From: Bacteroidota bacterium
GTDB lineage: Bacteria > Bacteroidota > Bacteroidia > Bacteroidales > JABHKC01
Assembly: GCA_018692315.1 (NCBI GenBank)
Contig: JABHKC010000057.1
Location: forward strand, 1-45,969
Reading direction: 5' to 3'
Length of the DNA stretch: 45,969 nt
The notes under the pieces are model-generated. The model did not search any database, was not told the origin of the DNA, and saw only the letters and a program-made list of their open reading frames with translations. Positions 18,064-27,874 of this stretch are shown piece by piece (positions within the stretch are counted from its first letter, which is position 1; each line of letters starts with the position of its first letter). Both the position numbers and the translations under genes were made by a program.

Positions 18064-20508
18064 ATGAAAAAATCAATAATTAAACCCCTACTCCCATTTC
18101 TAATTTCGATAATCATATTTCTGTTGATTTCAGTAATATATTTCAATCCTATTTTGCAAGGAAAAAGGCTGAAACAAGGCGATATTGTAAATTGGCAAGG
18201 TGCTGCACAAGAAATTGTTGAACATAGAAACGAAACGGGTGAAGAGCCCCTTTGGACAAATTCAATGTTCGGAGGAATGCCATCTTTCCAAATCTCTACA
18301 CTTTACCCTTCAAATCTTGTGAAATACGTCGATAGGTTTGTTTTTCGTCTAAACCTTCCTCGCCCAGCCGACTATATTTTTTTATACTTTATAGGTTTTT
18401 TTATAATGCTAATATTGCTGCGGGTAAATCCGTGGTTAAGTTTTGTAGGAGCACTTGCATTTGCATTTTCTTCATACTTTTTTATAATTATCGAAGCCGG
18501 ACACAATTCAAAAGCTCATGCAATTGGCTATTTTGCACCAGTTATTGGTAGCATTATTTATACCTACAGAGGAAAATATCTGCTCGGAGGAGTTCTTACG
18601 GCATTGTTTTTATCTCTCGAAATTCAAACAAATCACTTACAAATAACTTATTATCTTCTACTTACAGTTATTATTTACGGTATTTCTGAATTAATTTTTC
18701 AGATTAGAGAAAAACAAATTGCAAATTTTATAAAAGCAACATTTGTATTGGTAGCCGCAGCGCTTCTTGCAGTGGGTCCAAACATTTCAAATTTGCTTGT
18801 AACTCAGGAATATGGAAAATATTCTACCAGAGGAAAATCTGAATTGACTTCCGATAAAGAAAATAAAACCTCAGGATTAGACCGCGATTATGTTACAGGC
18901 TGGAGCTATGGAATTGCCGAAACCGGAACTTTTATAATACCAAATTTTATGGGAGGTTCGTCTCACGAAGAGCTAAGCCAAAAATCTGCAACCTACAATC
19001 TTCTAAAACAAAACAATGTCCCAAATGCAAAGAAAATAATTAAACAAATGCCATTGTATTGGGGAGATCAACCATTTACATCAGGTCCGGTTTATGTTGG
19101 AGCTTTCATATTTTTCTTTTTTGTTTTAGGATTATTTATTGTGAACGGCAGATACAAATGGTGGATACTTGCTGCAACAGTTCTATCATTATTTCTTGGA
19201 TGGGGGCATAATTTTATGGCTTTCACCAATTTTTTTCTCGACTATATTCCAGGCTATAACAAGTTTCGTTCGGTAACGATGATATTGATAATTGCAGAAT
19301 TCACGATTCCGCTTCTTGCAATTTTTGCAATAAAAGAATTGTTTGAGCTGCATAAAAACAAAAAAGAATTGTTTAAAAAAATACAATTGGCATTTTTTAT
19401 ATCAGGAGGAATTAGTTTTATTTTCATTGTAATTCCGGGGGTATTTTTCGATTTCAGCGGAAACAACGATTCGCAACTCCCCGATTGGCTTATTGATGCA
19501 TTCCGTTCCGACAGAGAATCAGCCCTTAGAATGGATGCTCTGCGTTCGTTCTTTTTTATAACAATTGCCGGTTTGATTAGTTGGGTTATTATCAATAAAA
19601 AACTAAAAACACAATATATCTATTTAATAATTATTGCAGCAGTAATGATTGATATGGTACCGATTGACTGGCGATATTTAGATCATTCAAATTTTACATC
19701 TCCTAAAAAAGTAGCTACACCTTATCAAGCAACCCAGGCAGATGTTGCAATTCTTCAAGATACCGACCCAAATTTTAGAGTTTTTAATCTTGCAGTAAAT
19801 ACTTTTAACGATGGCAGTTGTTCTTATTTTCACAAATCAATTGGTGGCTACCATGGAGCTAAACTTAAGAAATATCAGGAATTAATTGAGTTTCAAATAA
19901 GCAAGCAAAATATGTCAGTTTTGAATATGCTAAACACAAAATACTTTATAGTTGCCGATAAAAAAACAAAACAGCCTACTGCTCAACGAAATCCAGGAGC
20001 ACTCGGGAATGCCTGGTTTGTTCAGCAAATAAAATTTGTTGCAAATGCCGACAAAGAAATGGCTGCTTTGAACGATTTTAATCCTTCGTATATGGCAATT
20101 GTTGATGTTCGTTACAAAAATCAAATTCAAGATTTTAAACCTGAATTAGATGCAAACGCTACTATAAAATTAACAGACTATAAGCCAAACTATTTAGTTT
20201 ATGAATCGAAAACAAGTAGCGAGCAATTTGCAGTATTTTCGGAAATATATTACGACAAAGGTTGGAATGTGTACATAGATGAAGCTCCTGCTGAATATAT
20301 AAGAAGCAATTATCTTTTGCGAGCTATGAAAATTCCTGAAGGAAATCACAAAATTGAATTCAAGTTTGAACCAAAATCATATTTTATTGGCGAAAAAATT
20401 GCCTTGATTAGTTCATTGGTTTTATTTCTGGCAGTTGTTGCGGGCTTGTTGTTTGAGATTAGAAAGTATTTGAAATCAGAAGAAGCATCAGTTTCAAACT
20501 TCAAATGA
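18064..20508 (+). CDS. YfhO-family multi-spanning membrane protein
   Basis: An 814-residue integral membrane protein with about a dozen hydrophobic segments: one at residues 8-28, a cluster through about 90-270, more at 340-545, and a last one near 785-805. The soluble C-terminal part (about 570-780) contains the Bacteroidota YfhO signatures GGYHGAKLKKYQELI and LNMLNTKYFIV. YfhO proteins have a GT-C-like fold; the Gram-positive member is needed for glycosylating cell-wall polymers, and the Bacteroidota versions have no proven substrate. It overlaps the next gene, a GT4 glycosyltransferase, by 4 nt (ATGA at 20505-20508), so both probably act in one surface glycan pathway. Confidence 0.85.
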   Translation: MKKSIIKPLLPFLISIIIFLLISVIYFNPILQGKRLKQGDIVNWQGAAQEIVEHRNETGEEPLWTNSMFGGMPSFQISTLYPSNLVKYVDRFVFRLNLPRPADYIFLYFIGFFIMLILLRVNPWLSFVGALAFAFSSYFFIIIEAGHNSKAHAIGYFAPVIGSIIYTYRGKYLLGGVLTALFLSLEIQTNHLQITYYLLLTVIIYGISELIFQIREKQIANFIKATFVLVAAALLAVGPNISNLLVTQEYGKYSTRGKSELTSDKENKTSGLDRDYVTGWSYGIAETGTFIIPNFMGGSSHEELSQKSATYNLLKQNNVPNAKKIIKQMPLYWGDQPFTSGPVYVGAFIFFFFVLGLFIVNGRYKWWILAATVLSLFLGWGHNFMAFTNFFLDYIPGYNKFRSVTMILIIAEFTIPLLAIFAIKELFELHKNKKELFKKIQLAFFISGGISFIFIVIPGVFFDFSGNNDSQLPDWLIDAFRSDRESALRMDALRSFFFITIAGLISWVIINKKLKTQYIYLIIIAAVMIDMVPIDWRYLDHSNFTSPKKVATPYQATQADVAILQDTDPNFRVFNLAVNTFNDGSCSYFHKSIGGYHGAKLKKYQELIEFQISKQNMSVLNMLNTKYFIVADKKTKQPTAQRNPGALGNAWFVQQIKFVANADKEMAALNDFNPSYMAIVDVRYKNQIQDFKPELDANATIKLTDYKPNYLVYESKTSSEQFAVFSEIYYDKGWNVYIDEAPAEYIRSNYLLRAMKIPEGNHKIEFKFEPKSYFIGEKIALISSLVLFLAVVAGLLFEIRKYLKSEEASVSNFK

Positions 20509-21803
20509 AAAAAGTCCTAATAATTTCATACTATTGGCCTCCAAGTGGAGGAGCAGGAGTTCAGCGTTGGTTGAAGTTTGTAAAATACCTTAGCCATTTC
20601 GGCTGGAAACCAATAATTTATACACCCAAAAATCCTGAATATCCCTCTGTAGATAATTCTTTGCAGAAAGATGTTCCCAAAAATATTGAGATTTTAACAA
20701 AAGAAATATTTGAGCCTTATTCAGCCTACAAAAAATTTCTTGGGAAAAGTAAAGATGAAAAAATAAACGCCGGTTTTCTTTCCGAAGAAAAAAAAAACAA
20801 GACAAGCGAAAATATTGCAGTTTGGATTAGAGGAAATTTTTTTATTCCAGATGCAAGAATGTTTTGGATAAAACCTTCTGTGAAGTTTTTGTCGGAATAT
20901 TTACAAAAAAATCATATTGATGCAATTGTTTCAACTGGTCCCCCTCATAGTATGCACATGATTGCCAATGAGATAAAAAAGAAGTTTAACATTCCCTGGC
21001 TTGCCGATTTTCGCGATCCATGGACAAATATCGATTTCTATAAAGACCTTAAACTTACGAAATGGGCAGACAGAAAACATCACCGGCTTGAGCAAAAAGT
21101 TTTGAAAAATGCAAACCGTATAGTTGTAATTAGCAATTATATGGCTCAAGATATGAACTTTCTACACAACAGGAATTACAATGTAGTTACCAATGGTTTC
21201 GATTTTGACGATGTATCGAAAATACCGGAACTACCGGACAAAAAGTTCTCAATTTCGCATATAGGTTCTATGGTTAGAACCCGCAATCCAGAAATATTAT
21301 GGAAAGCACTTGAGTCGCTTGTTAGCGAAAATCTGATTTCGAAATCGCATTTAGAGATTAAACTTGTTGGCAAAGTCGATTTTTCGATTATCGAAGATTT
21401 AAAGAAATATAATTTATTCGATTTTTTAAACAGAATAGATTATCTGCCACATCAGGAAGTAGGAAAAGTTCAGCAACAGTCGCAGGTACTTTTGCTCGTT
21501 GTGAACAAAACCCCAAATGCAAAAATGATACTTACCGGAAAATTTTTCGAATATCTTTCGGCCAAACGTCCAATATTGTGTATTGGACCCGAAGATGGGG
21601 AAGTAGCCAAAATCCTTGAAGAGACTAATTCTGGAATTTTATGTGATTATGAAGATTTTGAAAAAACCAGAAAGAGCATCTTGCATTTCTACAAACTGTA
21701 TTTAAAAAACAATCTTAAATCAGAAAGTAAAGCTATAGACCAGTTTTCGAGAAAAGAGTTATGCAAATCTATTTGCAATATACTGGATGAAATGATAAAC
21801 TAA
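20505..21803 (+). CDS. GT4-like glycosyltransferase
   Basis: A 432-residue GT-B fold glycosyltransferase. The N terminus MKKVLIISYYWPPSGGAGVQ is the glycine-rich acceptor-side motif of the family. STGPPHSMHM and ADFRDPWTN mark the end of the N domain, SISHIGSMVRTRNPE opens the C domain, and KFFEYLSAKRPIL with GPEDGEVAKILEE forms the donor-binding E(x7)E-like region. The sugar and acceptor cannot be read from sequence. It is translationally coupled to the YfhO-family gene before it. Its TAA overlaps the TAG of the opposing kdsC gene (21800-21803). Confidence 0.85.
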   Translation: MKKVLIISYYWPPSGGAGVQRWLKFVKYLSHFGWKPIIYTPKNPEYPSVDNSLQKDVPKNIEILTKEIFEPYSAYKKFLGKSKDEKINAGFLSEEKKNKTSENIAVWIRGNFFIPDARMFWIKPSVKFLSEYLQKNHIDAIVSTGPPHSMHMIANEIKKKFNIPWLADFRDPWTNIDFYKDLKLTKWADRKHHRLEQKVLKNANRIVVISNYMAQDMNFLHNRNYNVVTNGFDFDDVSKIPELPDKKFSISHIGSMVRTRNPEILWKALESLVSENLISKSHLEIKLVGKVDFSIIEDLKKYNLFDFLNRIDYLPHQEVGKVQQQSQVLLLVVNKTPNAKMILTGKFFEYLSAKRPILCIGPEDGEVAKILEETNSGILCDYEDFEKTRKSILHFYKLYLKNNLKSESKAIDQFSRKELCKSICNILDEMIN

Positions 21804-22294
21804 ACAGTTTTTACCCATTTTCCCTGCTCTTTCAAAACCATTTCTAAAACTTCTCTAACGCAAGCATTGCCTCCCTCTTTCTGCGAAATGTATTTTGACA
21901 CAGCCTTTATTTCTGCTACCGCATCGGCAGGGCAAACTGCAAAACCTACAGTTTTCATTACTTCCAAATCGGGAATATCGTCGCCCATATATAATATTTC
22001 GCTGTCTTTCAAACTATATTTGTGTTTGAAATCTTCATAATCGTCCATCTTGTTTTCAGACTTGATGTAAACATCATTTATTCCAAGATTATTAAATCTA
22101 ATCCTCACCGATTCTGAAAATCCGCCGGTGATTATAGCAATTGGAAATCCTTGTTCCGATGCATATTTCAAGGCAAATCCATCTTTCACACTCATTGTTC
22201 TCATCATTTCGCCACTTGGGTGAAGATAAACATTGTTGGTCGAGAAAACTCCATCTACATCAAATACTAATGCTTTTACGTTTTTAAATTCCAT
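21800..22294 (-). CDS. kdsC: 3-deoxy-D-manno-octulosonate 8-phosphate phosphatase KdsC
   Basis: A 164-residue HAD phosphatase without a cap domain, the right size for KdsC, which releases Kdo from Kdo 8-phosphate for lipopolysaccharide. Motif I is FDVDGVF (Asp12, Asp14), motif II is IITGG, and motif IV is MGDDIPDLEVM. The VKDGFALKYASEQG segment is typical of KdsC. Its start overlaps the upstream DUF2520 gene by 11 nt, a common Bacteroidota pairing. Its stop codon overlaps that of the convergent glycosyltransferase gene. A KdsC-like phosphatase of different specificity cannot be excluded, but the match is good. Confidence 0.88.
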   Translation of the reverse strand: MEFKNVKALVFDVDGVFSTNNVYLHPSGEMMRTMSVKDGFALKYASEQGFPIAIITGGFSESVRIRFNNLGINDVYIKSENKMDDYEDFKHKYSLKDSEILYMGDDIPDLEVMKTVGFAVCPADAVAEIKAVSKYISQKEGGNACVREVLEMVLKEQGKWVKTV

Positions 22295-23060
22295 TTTTTT
22301 GATTTATAATTTTTTCTGACAAAAACTTGTATGTTTCGTAATACTCAGGAAATTTTTTAAGAATTTGAAGATGACTATTTATAGTTTTTTCATCACCTCT
22401 AAAAGCCGGACCTGTCTGCATTTTAGTCGGACTTTCGTTTTCAATTTTCGAAACAGTTTCGCGAATAAGTGGTTTCAAAATATCGAAATTTAAGTTGCTG
22501 CAATTCAGAATGCTTTCGGAAACTACAAACATATGATTCGCAAAATTGCATACAAAAACTGCTGCAAGGTGTATTTTTTTTCTTTCTTCCGAAGAAATAT
22601 ATTTTACATTTTCTGAAATTTTGCTTGCAATATCCCACAGCAAGTTTTTGATTTCTGTGGAATTTGCTTCAATACAAATTGGTATTTCCCCAAAATTCGG
22701 TCTTTTGTTTTTAGCAAAAGTCTGTAGCGGATAAAAAACTCCATAATCATTTGCAAACCCGTTGAAAATATCAATTCCGACACTTCCGGCAGTATGCACC
22801 AAGATTTTATTTTTAAAAGGCAATTTCTCTAAAATTGTGGCTATAGCATCGTCAGCAACTGCAAAAAAATACAAGTCGGCCGAATTATCAATTTTTTCAA
22901 TTTCGGTGGTGAAATTTGTTTCTAATTTTTCTGCCAAAGTTTTTGCCGACATTTCGCTTCGGCTAACAACCTGCACAATTTCGTAAGCTGCTTCCTGAAG
23001 TCTCAGCGAAAGCTGGCTTGCGAGATTCCCGGCACCTATTAAAACAATTTTATTTTTCAT
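22284..23060 (-). CDS. DUF2520 Rossmann-fold oxidoreductase
   Basis: A 258-residue protein with an N-terminal NAD(P)-binding Rossmann fold (KNKIVLIGAGNLASQL) and a helical C-terminal DUF2520 domain, similar in layout to ProC or ketopantoate reductase. The central region contains VHTAGSVGIDIF, and FYPLQTF is the family hallmark. The substrate is not known. The ATG at 23058-23060 is preferred over one seven codons upstream (23079-23081), because the Rossmann motif starts directly after it and a TAnnTTTG element at 23083-23090 would start transcription after the upstream ATG. It overlaps kdsC by 11 nt, so the two form an operon. Confidence 0.8.
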   Translation of the reverse strand: MKNKIVLIGAGNLASQLSLRLQEAAYEIVQVVSRSEMSAKTLAEKLETNFTTEIEKIDNSADLYFFAVADDAIATILEKLPFKNKILVHTAGSVGIDIFNGFANDYGVFYPLQTFAKNKRPNFGEIPICIEANSTEIKNLLWDIASKISENVKYISSEERKKIHLAAVFVCNFANHMFVVSESILNCSNLNFDILKPLIRETVSKIENESPTKMQTGPAFRGDEKTINSHLQILKKFPEYYETYKFLSEKIINQKNGI

Positions 23061-23082
23061 TATTTTTGAAATTCTTTTCATA

Positions 23083-23090
23083 CAAAACTA
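23083..23090 (-). promoter_or_regulatory. Candidate -7 element for the DUF2520-kdsC operon
   Basis: The minus strand reads TAGTTTTG, matching TAnnTTTG, and would place transcription start near 23076, between the two possible ATGs. The -33 element is not obvious. Confidence 0.3.
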
Positions 23091-23204
23091 AAAAATTATA
23101 GTGAATGCTTTGATAAAAATAAAATCAACATAAATAAAATCAGGTATATTCTACAAAGTCGTCTGCTAACAAATTTTTGTAATTTTGCTGAAAAATAATT
23201 TTAA

Positions 23205-24560
23205 ATGAAAAAACAAAAAACCTCCTTTTTCTGTCAAAATTGTGGAGTAGAATCTCTAAAATGGGTTGGGAAATGTCCATCGTGCAACGAGTGGAATACA
23301 TTTATTGAAGAAAAAGTTATAAAAGAAAAAACGCAATCGAATTCGAAAAATACAAAGACAAAACCAGAATTAATTTCAAATATTAGCTCTTTGGGCGAAG
23401 AAAGAATTGATACCAAAATAAACGAACTAAATTTAATTTTGGGAGGAGGTCTCGTCTCCGGTTCTTTGGTTTTGATTGGAGGAGAACCCGGAATTGGGAA
23501 ATCTACTTTGGTCCTCCAACTTGCGTTGAGCATGAAAGAACATAAAATACTCTACGTTTCTGGCGAAGAAAGCCCGAATCAAATAAAACTTCGTGCTGAT
23601 AGATTGAATATCCCGAATGAGAATTGTTTTATCCTTGCCGAAACATTTTTAGATAATATTTTCTCTCATATACAAAATCTTGAACCTCAAATAATTATAG
23701 TAGATTCTATTCAAACAATATACTCGAGCAAACTCGAATCTTCGCCTGGCAGTGTTTCTCAAATTCGTGAATGCACGGCCGAAATTCTCGAATTTGCAAA
23801 AAAATCTAATACTCCGGTTTTGCTCGTTGGGCATATTACTAAAGATGGAGCCATTGCCGGACCAAAAGTTTTAGAGCATATTGTCGATACTGTTTTGCAA
23901 TTTGAAGGCGACCATAACAATCTGTACAGAATTCTGCGAGCCACGAAAAACCGATTTGGCTCTACTTCTGAATTAGGGATTTTTGAGATGCAAAATTCTG
24001 GTTTGCGAGAAGTATCTAATCCTTCGGAAATGCTGCTTTCGCAAAATTCCGAAAAACTTAGCGGAACAGCTATAGCTTCTTCAATTGAGGGAATCAGACC
24101 TTTTCTAATTGAAATTCAGGCATTGGTGAGTACGGCAGCCTATGGTACACCTCAACGTTCTTCTACCGGTTTCGATTTGCGAAGACTAAATATGCTACTT
24201 GCTGTTCTCGAAAAAAGGGCAGGATTCAGACTTTCGTCAAAAGACGTGTTTTTGAATATTGCCGGTGGACTAAAAGTAAATGATCCGGCAAACGATTTGG
24301 CTGTGATTGTTGCAATTATGTCATCGAACCTCGATATTCCTATCGAAAAAGATATTTGTTTTGCCGCCGAAATTGGTTTAACCGGCGAAATTAGGCCAGT
24401 AAGCCGAATTGATCAAAGAATTGCTGAAGCAGAAAAATTGGGATTCAAAAAAATATTTATTTCAAAATACAATGAAAAAAACATCGCATCCGCTAAATAC
24501 AAAATCCAAACTATTTTTGTTGGGAAGGTTGAGGATGTTTTTAAGCAATTGTATAGTTAA
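23205..24560 (+). CDS. radA: DNA repair protein RadA
   Basis: A 451-residue RadA/Sms, a branch-migration helicase acting with RecA in recombination and repair. The N-terminal zinc finger is Cys10, Cys13, Cys24, Cys27. The RecA-like ATPase has Walker A GEPGIGKST (93-101), Walker B IIIVDS (163-168) and the diagnostic KNRFG motif (248-252). The C-terminal Lon-protease-like domain, without the protease's catalytic function, runs from about 285 to the end. It has the usual length. It stands alone on the plus strand between a minus-strand operon and a pseudogene. TAATTTTG about 18 nt before the ATG could be a -7 element with a very short leader. Confidence 0.97.
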   Translation: MKKQKTSFFCQNCGVESLKWVGKCPSCNEWNTFIEEKVIKEKTQSNSKNTKTKPELISNISSLGEERIDTKINELNLILGGGLVSGSLVLIGGEPGIGKSTLVLQLALSMKEHKILYVSGEESPNQIKLRADRLNIPNENCFILAETFLDNIFSHIQNLEPQIIIVDSIQTIYSSKLESSPGSVSQIRECTAEILEFAKKSNTPVLLVGHITKDGAIAGPKVLEHIVDTVLQFEGDHNNLYRILRATKNRFGSTSELGIFEMQNSGLREVSNPSEMLLSQNSEKLSGTAIASSIEGIRPFLIEIQALVSTAAYGTPQRSSTGFDLRRLNMLLAVLEKRAGFRLSSKDVFLNIAGGLKVNDPANDLAVIVAIMSSNLDIPIEKDICFAAEIGLTGEIRPVSRIDQRIAEAEKLGFKKIFISKYNEKNIASAKYKIQTIFVGKVEDVFKQLYS

Positions 24561-24578
24561 TGGCTTTACTCAACCATA

Positions 24579-24594
24579 AATCTGCAAGCAGATT
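24579..24594 (+). terminator. Weak hairpin after radA
   Basis: The inverted repeat AATCTG / CAGATT with loop CAAG is followed by CTTCTT, 19 nt after the radA stop. The stem is only 6 bp and the T-run is interrupted, so it is at best a weak terminator. Confidence 0.3.
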
Positions 24595-24742
24595 CTTCTT
24601 ATCCACGAATTACGCAAATTTCACTAATTTTTATTCACTTTATTGAGTTGTGATAAAATGTCTATTTTTCTGATTTATTAGCACTAATATATACCCTTGC
24701 GGATTTTAGGCTCAAAATAATATTTTTATAAATGACGGCATT

Positions 24743-25867
24743 ATGAAATATTTAGTAAGAAAATCTTCGCAAAATATAATGAAAAAAATACAAGCAAACA
24801 ATAGTTTTGGGTGCACGTAGGGTGGGAAAAACAGTTTTAATAAAAATATATTATCACAAATAAACGAGCGGGTTTTAATCCTTAATGGAGAAGATATTAA
24901 TGTACACGACAAACTTTCCGTTTGAACTGTAGAAAATTACAAACAAATTTTAGGCTCGCATAAACTTTTGTATATAGATGAAGCACAAAAAATACCGGAT
25001 ATTTGTCAGAAACTAAAATTAATGATTGATGAAATTGATGGTTTAAAAATTATTGTATCCGGTTCATCTTCGTTCGACATAAACAAAGATGTGGGTGAAC
25101 CACTTACCGGCAGAAAATATTCGTTCCATCTCTATGCACTTTCTGAAGCAGAATACAATCAAACGGAAAGTAATATTTCTAAAATTGATAAAACAAAAGA
25201 AAGGCTCGTTTTTGGAAACTATCCCGAACTTTTGCATATTCCTTATAGAGAAGAAAAGAAAGATTATTTGAACGAAATGGTGAGTAGCTATCTGTTGAAA
25301 GACATTTTAGTTTATGAGAACATAAAAAATTCACAAAAAATATTTAATTTGTTACGATTGATTGCATTTCAGATTGGGGGAGAAGTTTCTATGCAAGAAA
25401 TAGGGAAACAACTTGGAATAAGTAAAAATACTGTCGAAAAATATTTAGATTTGTTGAGCAAAGTTTTTATTCTTCATAAAGTTGAAGGATATAGTCGCAA
25501 TCTTCGAAAAGAAATTACAAAATATTCGAGATGGTATTTTTTAGACAATGGAATAAGAAATGCTGTGATTGCAAATTTTAACTCAATTGTTTCGAGAAAT
25601 GATATTGGTCAATTGTGGGAAAACTATATGATTATCGAAAGAATAAAATTCCAAAACAATAACAGGATTTCTTCAAATAATTATTTTTGGCTTACATACG
25701 ATCAACAAGAAATTGATTGGGTTGAAGAGCGTGATGGGCAATTATTTGGCTATGAATTTAAATGGAATGAAACAAAGGTTAAAACTCCATAGCAATGGAA
25801 AAGTGCATATCCGGAAGCAACATTTGAAGTGATAAATTCAAATAATTTTGAAAACTGGCTCAAATAA
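24743..25867 (+). pseudogene. Decayed AAA_14/DUF4143 family ATPase
   Basis: Remnant of a ~375-residue ATPase of the AAA_14-DUF4143 (COG1373) family. The reading frame begins MKYLVRKSSQNIMKK at 24743. It shifts near 24791, so that Walker A (GARRVGKT, 24810-24833) is in another frame, and returns to the first frame near 24845. A TGA interrupts it at 24923-24925 and a TAG at 25790-25792; homologous reading continues after both to a final TAA at 25865. Walker B (LLYIDEAQKIPD), the arginine/sensor segment IIVSGSS and the DUF4143 part (YLLKDILVYENIKN, then YFLDNGIRNAVI) are well preserved. With two frameshifts and two nonsense codons it cannot make the normal protein. Neighbours are unrelated. Confidence 0.9.
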
Positions 25868-25878
25868 TTTTAGAACTA

Positions 25879-27831
25879 TTATTTTGATTTAACTAAATCT
25901 TGAATCTGATTAATATAACTATCCTCAATTTTTCTACCAAGTTTTCTTGATTGAAGTGCCTGATCTAACGCTTTTTCATAGTTTTTCAATCGCAAATTGC
26001 ACACCGACATATTATAATATGCCCCAGCATGTTTCGGGTTTAGCTTTAAAACAATTTCAAAATTTTTATTGGCTTCGTCAAATTCGTTTTTTTGAAAATA
26101 TGCAAATCCTTTGTTCAAGTATAAATTTATATCATTCGGATTTACTCTTATCATAATATCGAAATCGGTAATTGCCTTATCGAATTCACCACTATATAAA
26201 TATGCAAATGCACGATTTCCAGCAACTTTATCGATACGAGCTCCTCGCTCCAAAGCATTTTCAAAATCGACAAAAGCATCGTCATATTTTTTTAAAATCG
26301 AATTTATAATTCCTCTGTTTATGTGAGCGTTGATTTCATGAGGGCCCATTTTCACAGCCTTATCGTAACACTCGAAAGCATCTTCGTATTTTTCCTGCAT
26401 TCGATAAATATTTCCCAGATTTCCCCATGTTTCGTCGTCCATCTGATTGTTTGTCATTAAAACCTGGTAATCTTTCATTGCAAGATCTGGCCTGTCGGTT
26501 TTACCATAATAATTTCCACGATTTCTATATGCCATATCTGCATCGGGATAATTTTTCAAAACATCGGTCCATAATGTTTCGCTGTTTTCCCAAACTTTAA
26601 TTCTTTGGTGTGTCAGGGCAATAATAAAAACTGCATATATAATACCAATTAATACTAAAATTGATTTCATCACTTTAGCTTTTTTGCCAGTAGCAAAATC
26701 GTTTGCAGCATAAGCAATTATAAAAAATATACCTAAATATGGAATATATGTATATCTGTCGGCTATAAGTGCCTTTCCTACAGATAGAAATTGTAATACA
26801 ATTGAAATTGTTGCGGCATAAAACAAAAATCCAAAAATAATTACCCGAGCATATTTTTTCGACTTAAATACAATGAGTCCTAACAAGGAAACTACAATTA
26901 ATGATATAATAGGTGCCAAATAAAAAATAGTGGGTAGATAGCCACCAATTTCATCGTAGCGGGGATATGGATAAAATGTGGATAGTTCTGTTGGTACAAA
27001 AATTCGATATATATAAATATTCAAACCATAAAACCCAACTAGGAATTTTTCTACATACGAAACGGCTCCTTCTTTTGCGATAGCACCTTCCTGAATTATT
27101 ATCGCAATTATTCCGAATAATAATGCTAAAACGAAAAATGGAACTTTTTCTAAAACTAATTTTGTATTGAATTTTCTTTTATAAAAATAATCGAGAAGAA
27201 CTAAAACAACCGGCAATGTTACGGCCATTGGTTTCGATAATAATGATAATATGAACAAAACTATTGTGAAAATATACCATTTTGTATTTTTGTTTTCAAT
27301 AAATTTCACATAAGTGATTAACGAGCCCAGAAAAAAGAGTGCATAAAGTACATCTTTTCGTTCGGCAACCCAGGCAACACTCTCGACGTGCATTGGGTGA
27401 AGTGCAAACAAAAAAGCTACGGTTGATGGTATTATTAAATTTCGTTTTGATATGAAATAAAACAAAATAAAAACTAGTACGATATTTAATAAATGAAATA
27501 TATAATTTGTTGTATGATAGACTTTTGGATTAATTTTATCGTAGTTGTATTCCAGGGCATACGACAAAATTGTTAATGGATGATAATTCATAAAGTAGGG
27601 CTCGCTAAAAATCTTTATAATATTTTCGAACGACAAATCCTGAATTATTTCGCTTTCGGTAACATATCTTGGGTCGTCCCAGTTTGTAAATCCATTTTTT
27701 AATGAAGGATAAAAAACTATTGCTGAAATAATTACAATAATTGCAACAATTATAAAATGTTTATAATTTTGTTTGGTTCGAGTTTTCTTTAGCTGCGAAG
27801 GTTTTTTTAATTGCTTTTTTGCTTTTTTCAT
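25879..27831 (-). CDS. GT-C fold membrane protein with TPR repeats (TMTC-like)
   Basis: A 650-residue membrane protein. After a very basic N terminus (KKAKKQLKKPSQLKK) come about ten to eleven hydrophobic segments (to about residue 410). The first periplasmic loop carries NGFTNWDDPRYV, and FALHPMHVESVAWVAERKD follows; both are hallmarks of the TMTC-type GT-C proteins related to protein O-mannosyltransferases. About six TPR units follow (430-640), with FDKAITDFDIMIRVNPND and similar pairs of helices. The paired acidic residues WDD fit a lipid-linked sugar donor site, but the acceptor is unknown. It converges with the pseudogene, 11 nt away. A methyltransferase gene lies upstream on the same strand after 43 nt and probably shares its transcript. 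Confidence 0.85.
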   Translation of the reverse strand: MKKAKKQLKKPSQLKKTRTKQNYKHFIIVAIIVIISAIVFYPSLKNGFTNWDDPRYVTESEIIQDLSFENIIKIFSEPYFMNYHPLTILSYALEYNYDKINPKVYHTTNYIFHLLNIVLVFILFYFISKRNLIIPSTVAFLFALHPMHVESVAWVAERKDVLYALFFLGSLITYVKFIENKNTKWYIFTIVLFILSLLSKPMAVTLPVVLVLLDYFYKRKFNTKLVLEKVPFFVLALLFGIIAIIIQEGAIAKEGAVSYVEKFLVGFYGLNIYIYRIFVPTELSTFYPYPRYDEIGGYLPTIFYLAPIISLIVVSLLGLIVFKSKKYARVIIFGFLFYAATISIVLQFLSVGKALIADRYTYIPYLGIFFIIAYAANDFATGKKAKVMKSILVLIGIIYAVFIIALTHQRIKVWENSETLWTDVLKNYPDADMAYRNRGNYYGKTDRPDLAMKDYQVLMTNNQMDDETWGNLGNIYRMQEKYEDAFECYDKAVKMGPHEINAHINRGIINSILKKYDDAFVDFENALERGARIDKVAGNRAFAYLYSGEFDKAITDFDIMIRVNPNDINLYLNKGFAYFQKNEFDEANKNFEIVLKLNPKHAGAYYNMSVCNLRLKNYEKALDQALQSRKLGRKIEDSYINQIQDLVKSK

Positions 27832-27874
27832 TTTTATTATTTTCTACAAATACTGAAATTCAATATCAAAAATT

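Noticed and set aside
24968-25792. Intact 274-residue ATPase gene
   Set aside because: The frame starts in the middle of the family's ATPase domain, after Walker A; the upstream and downstream parts of the protein are present in other frames or beyond stop codons, so it is a pseudogene fragment.
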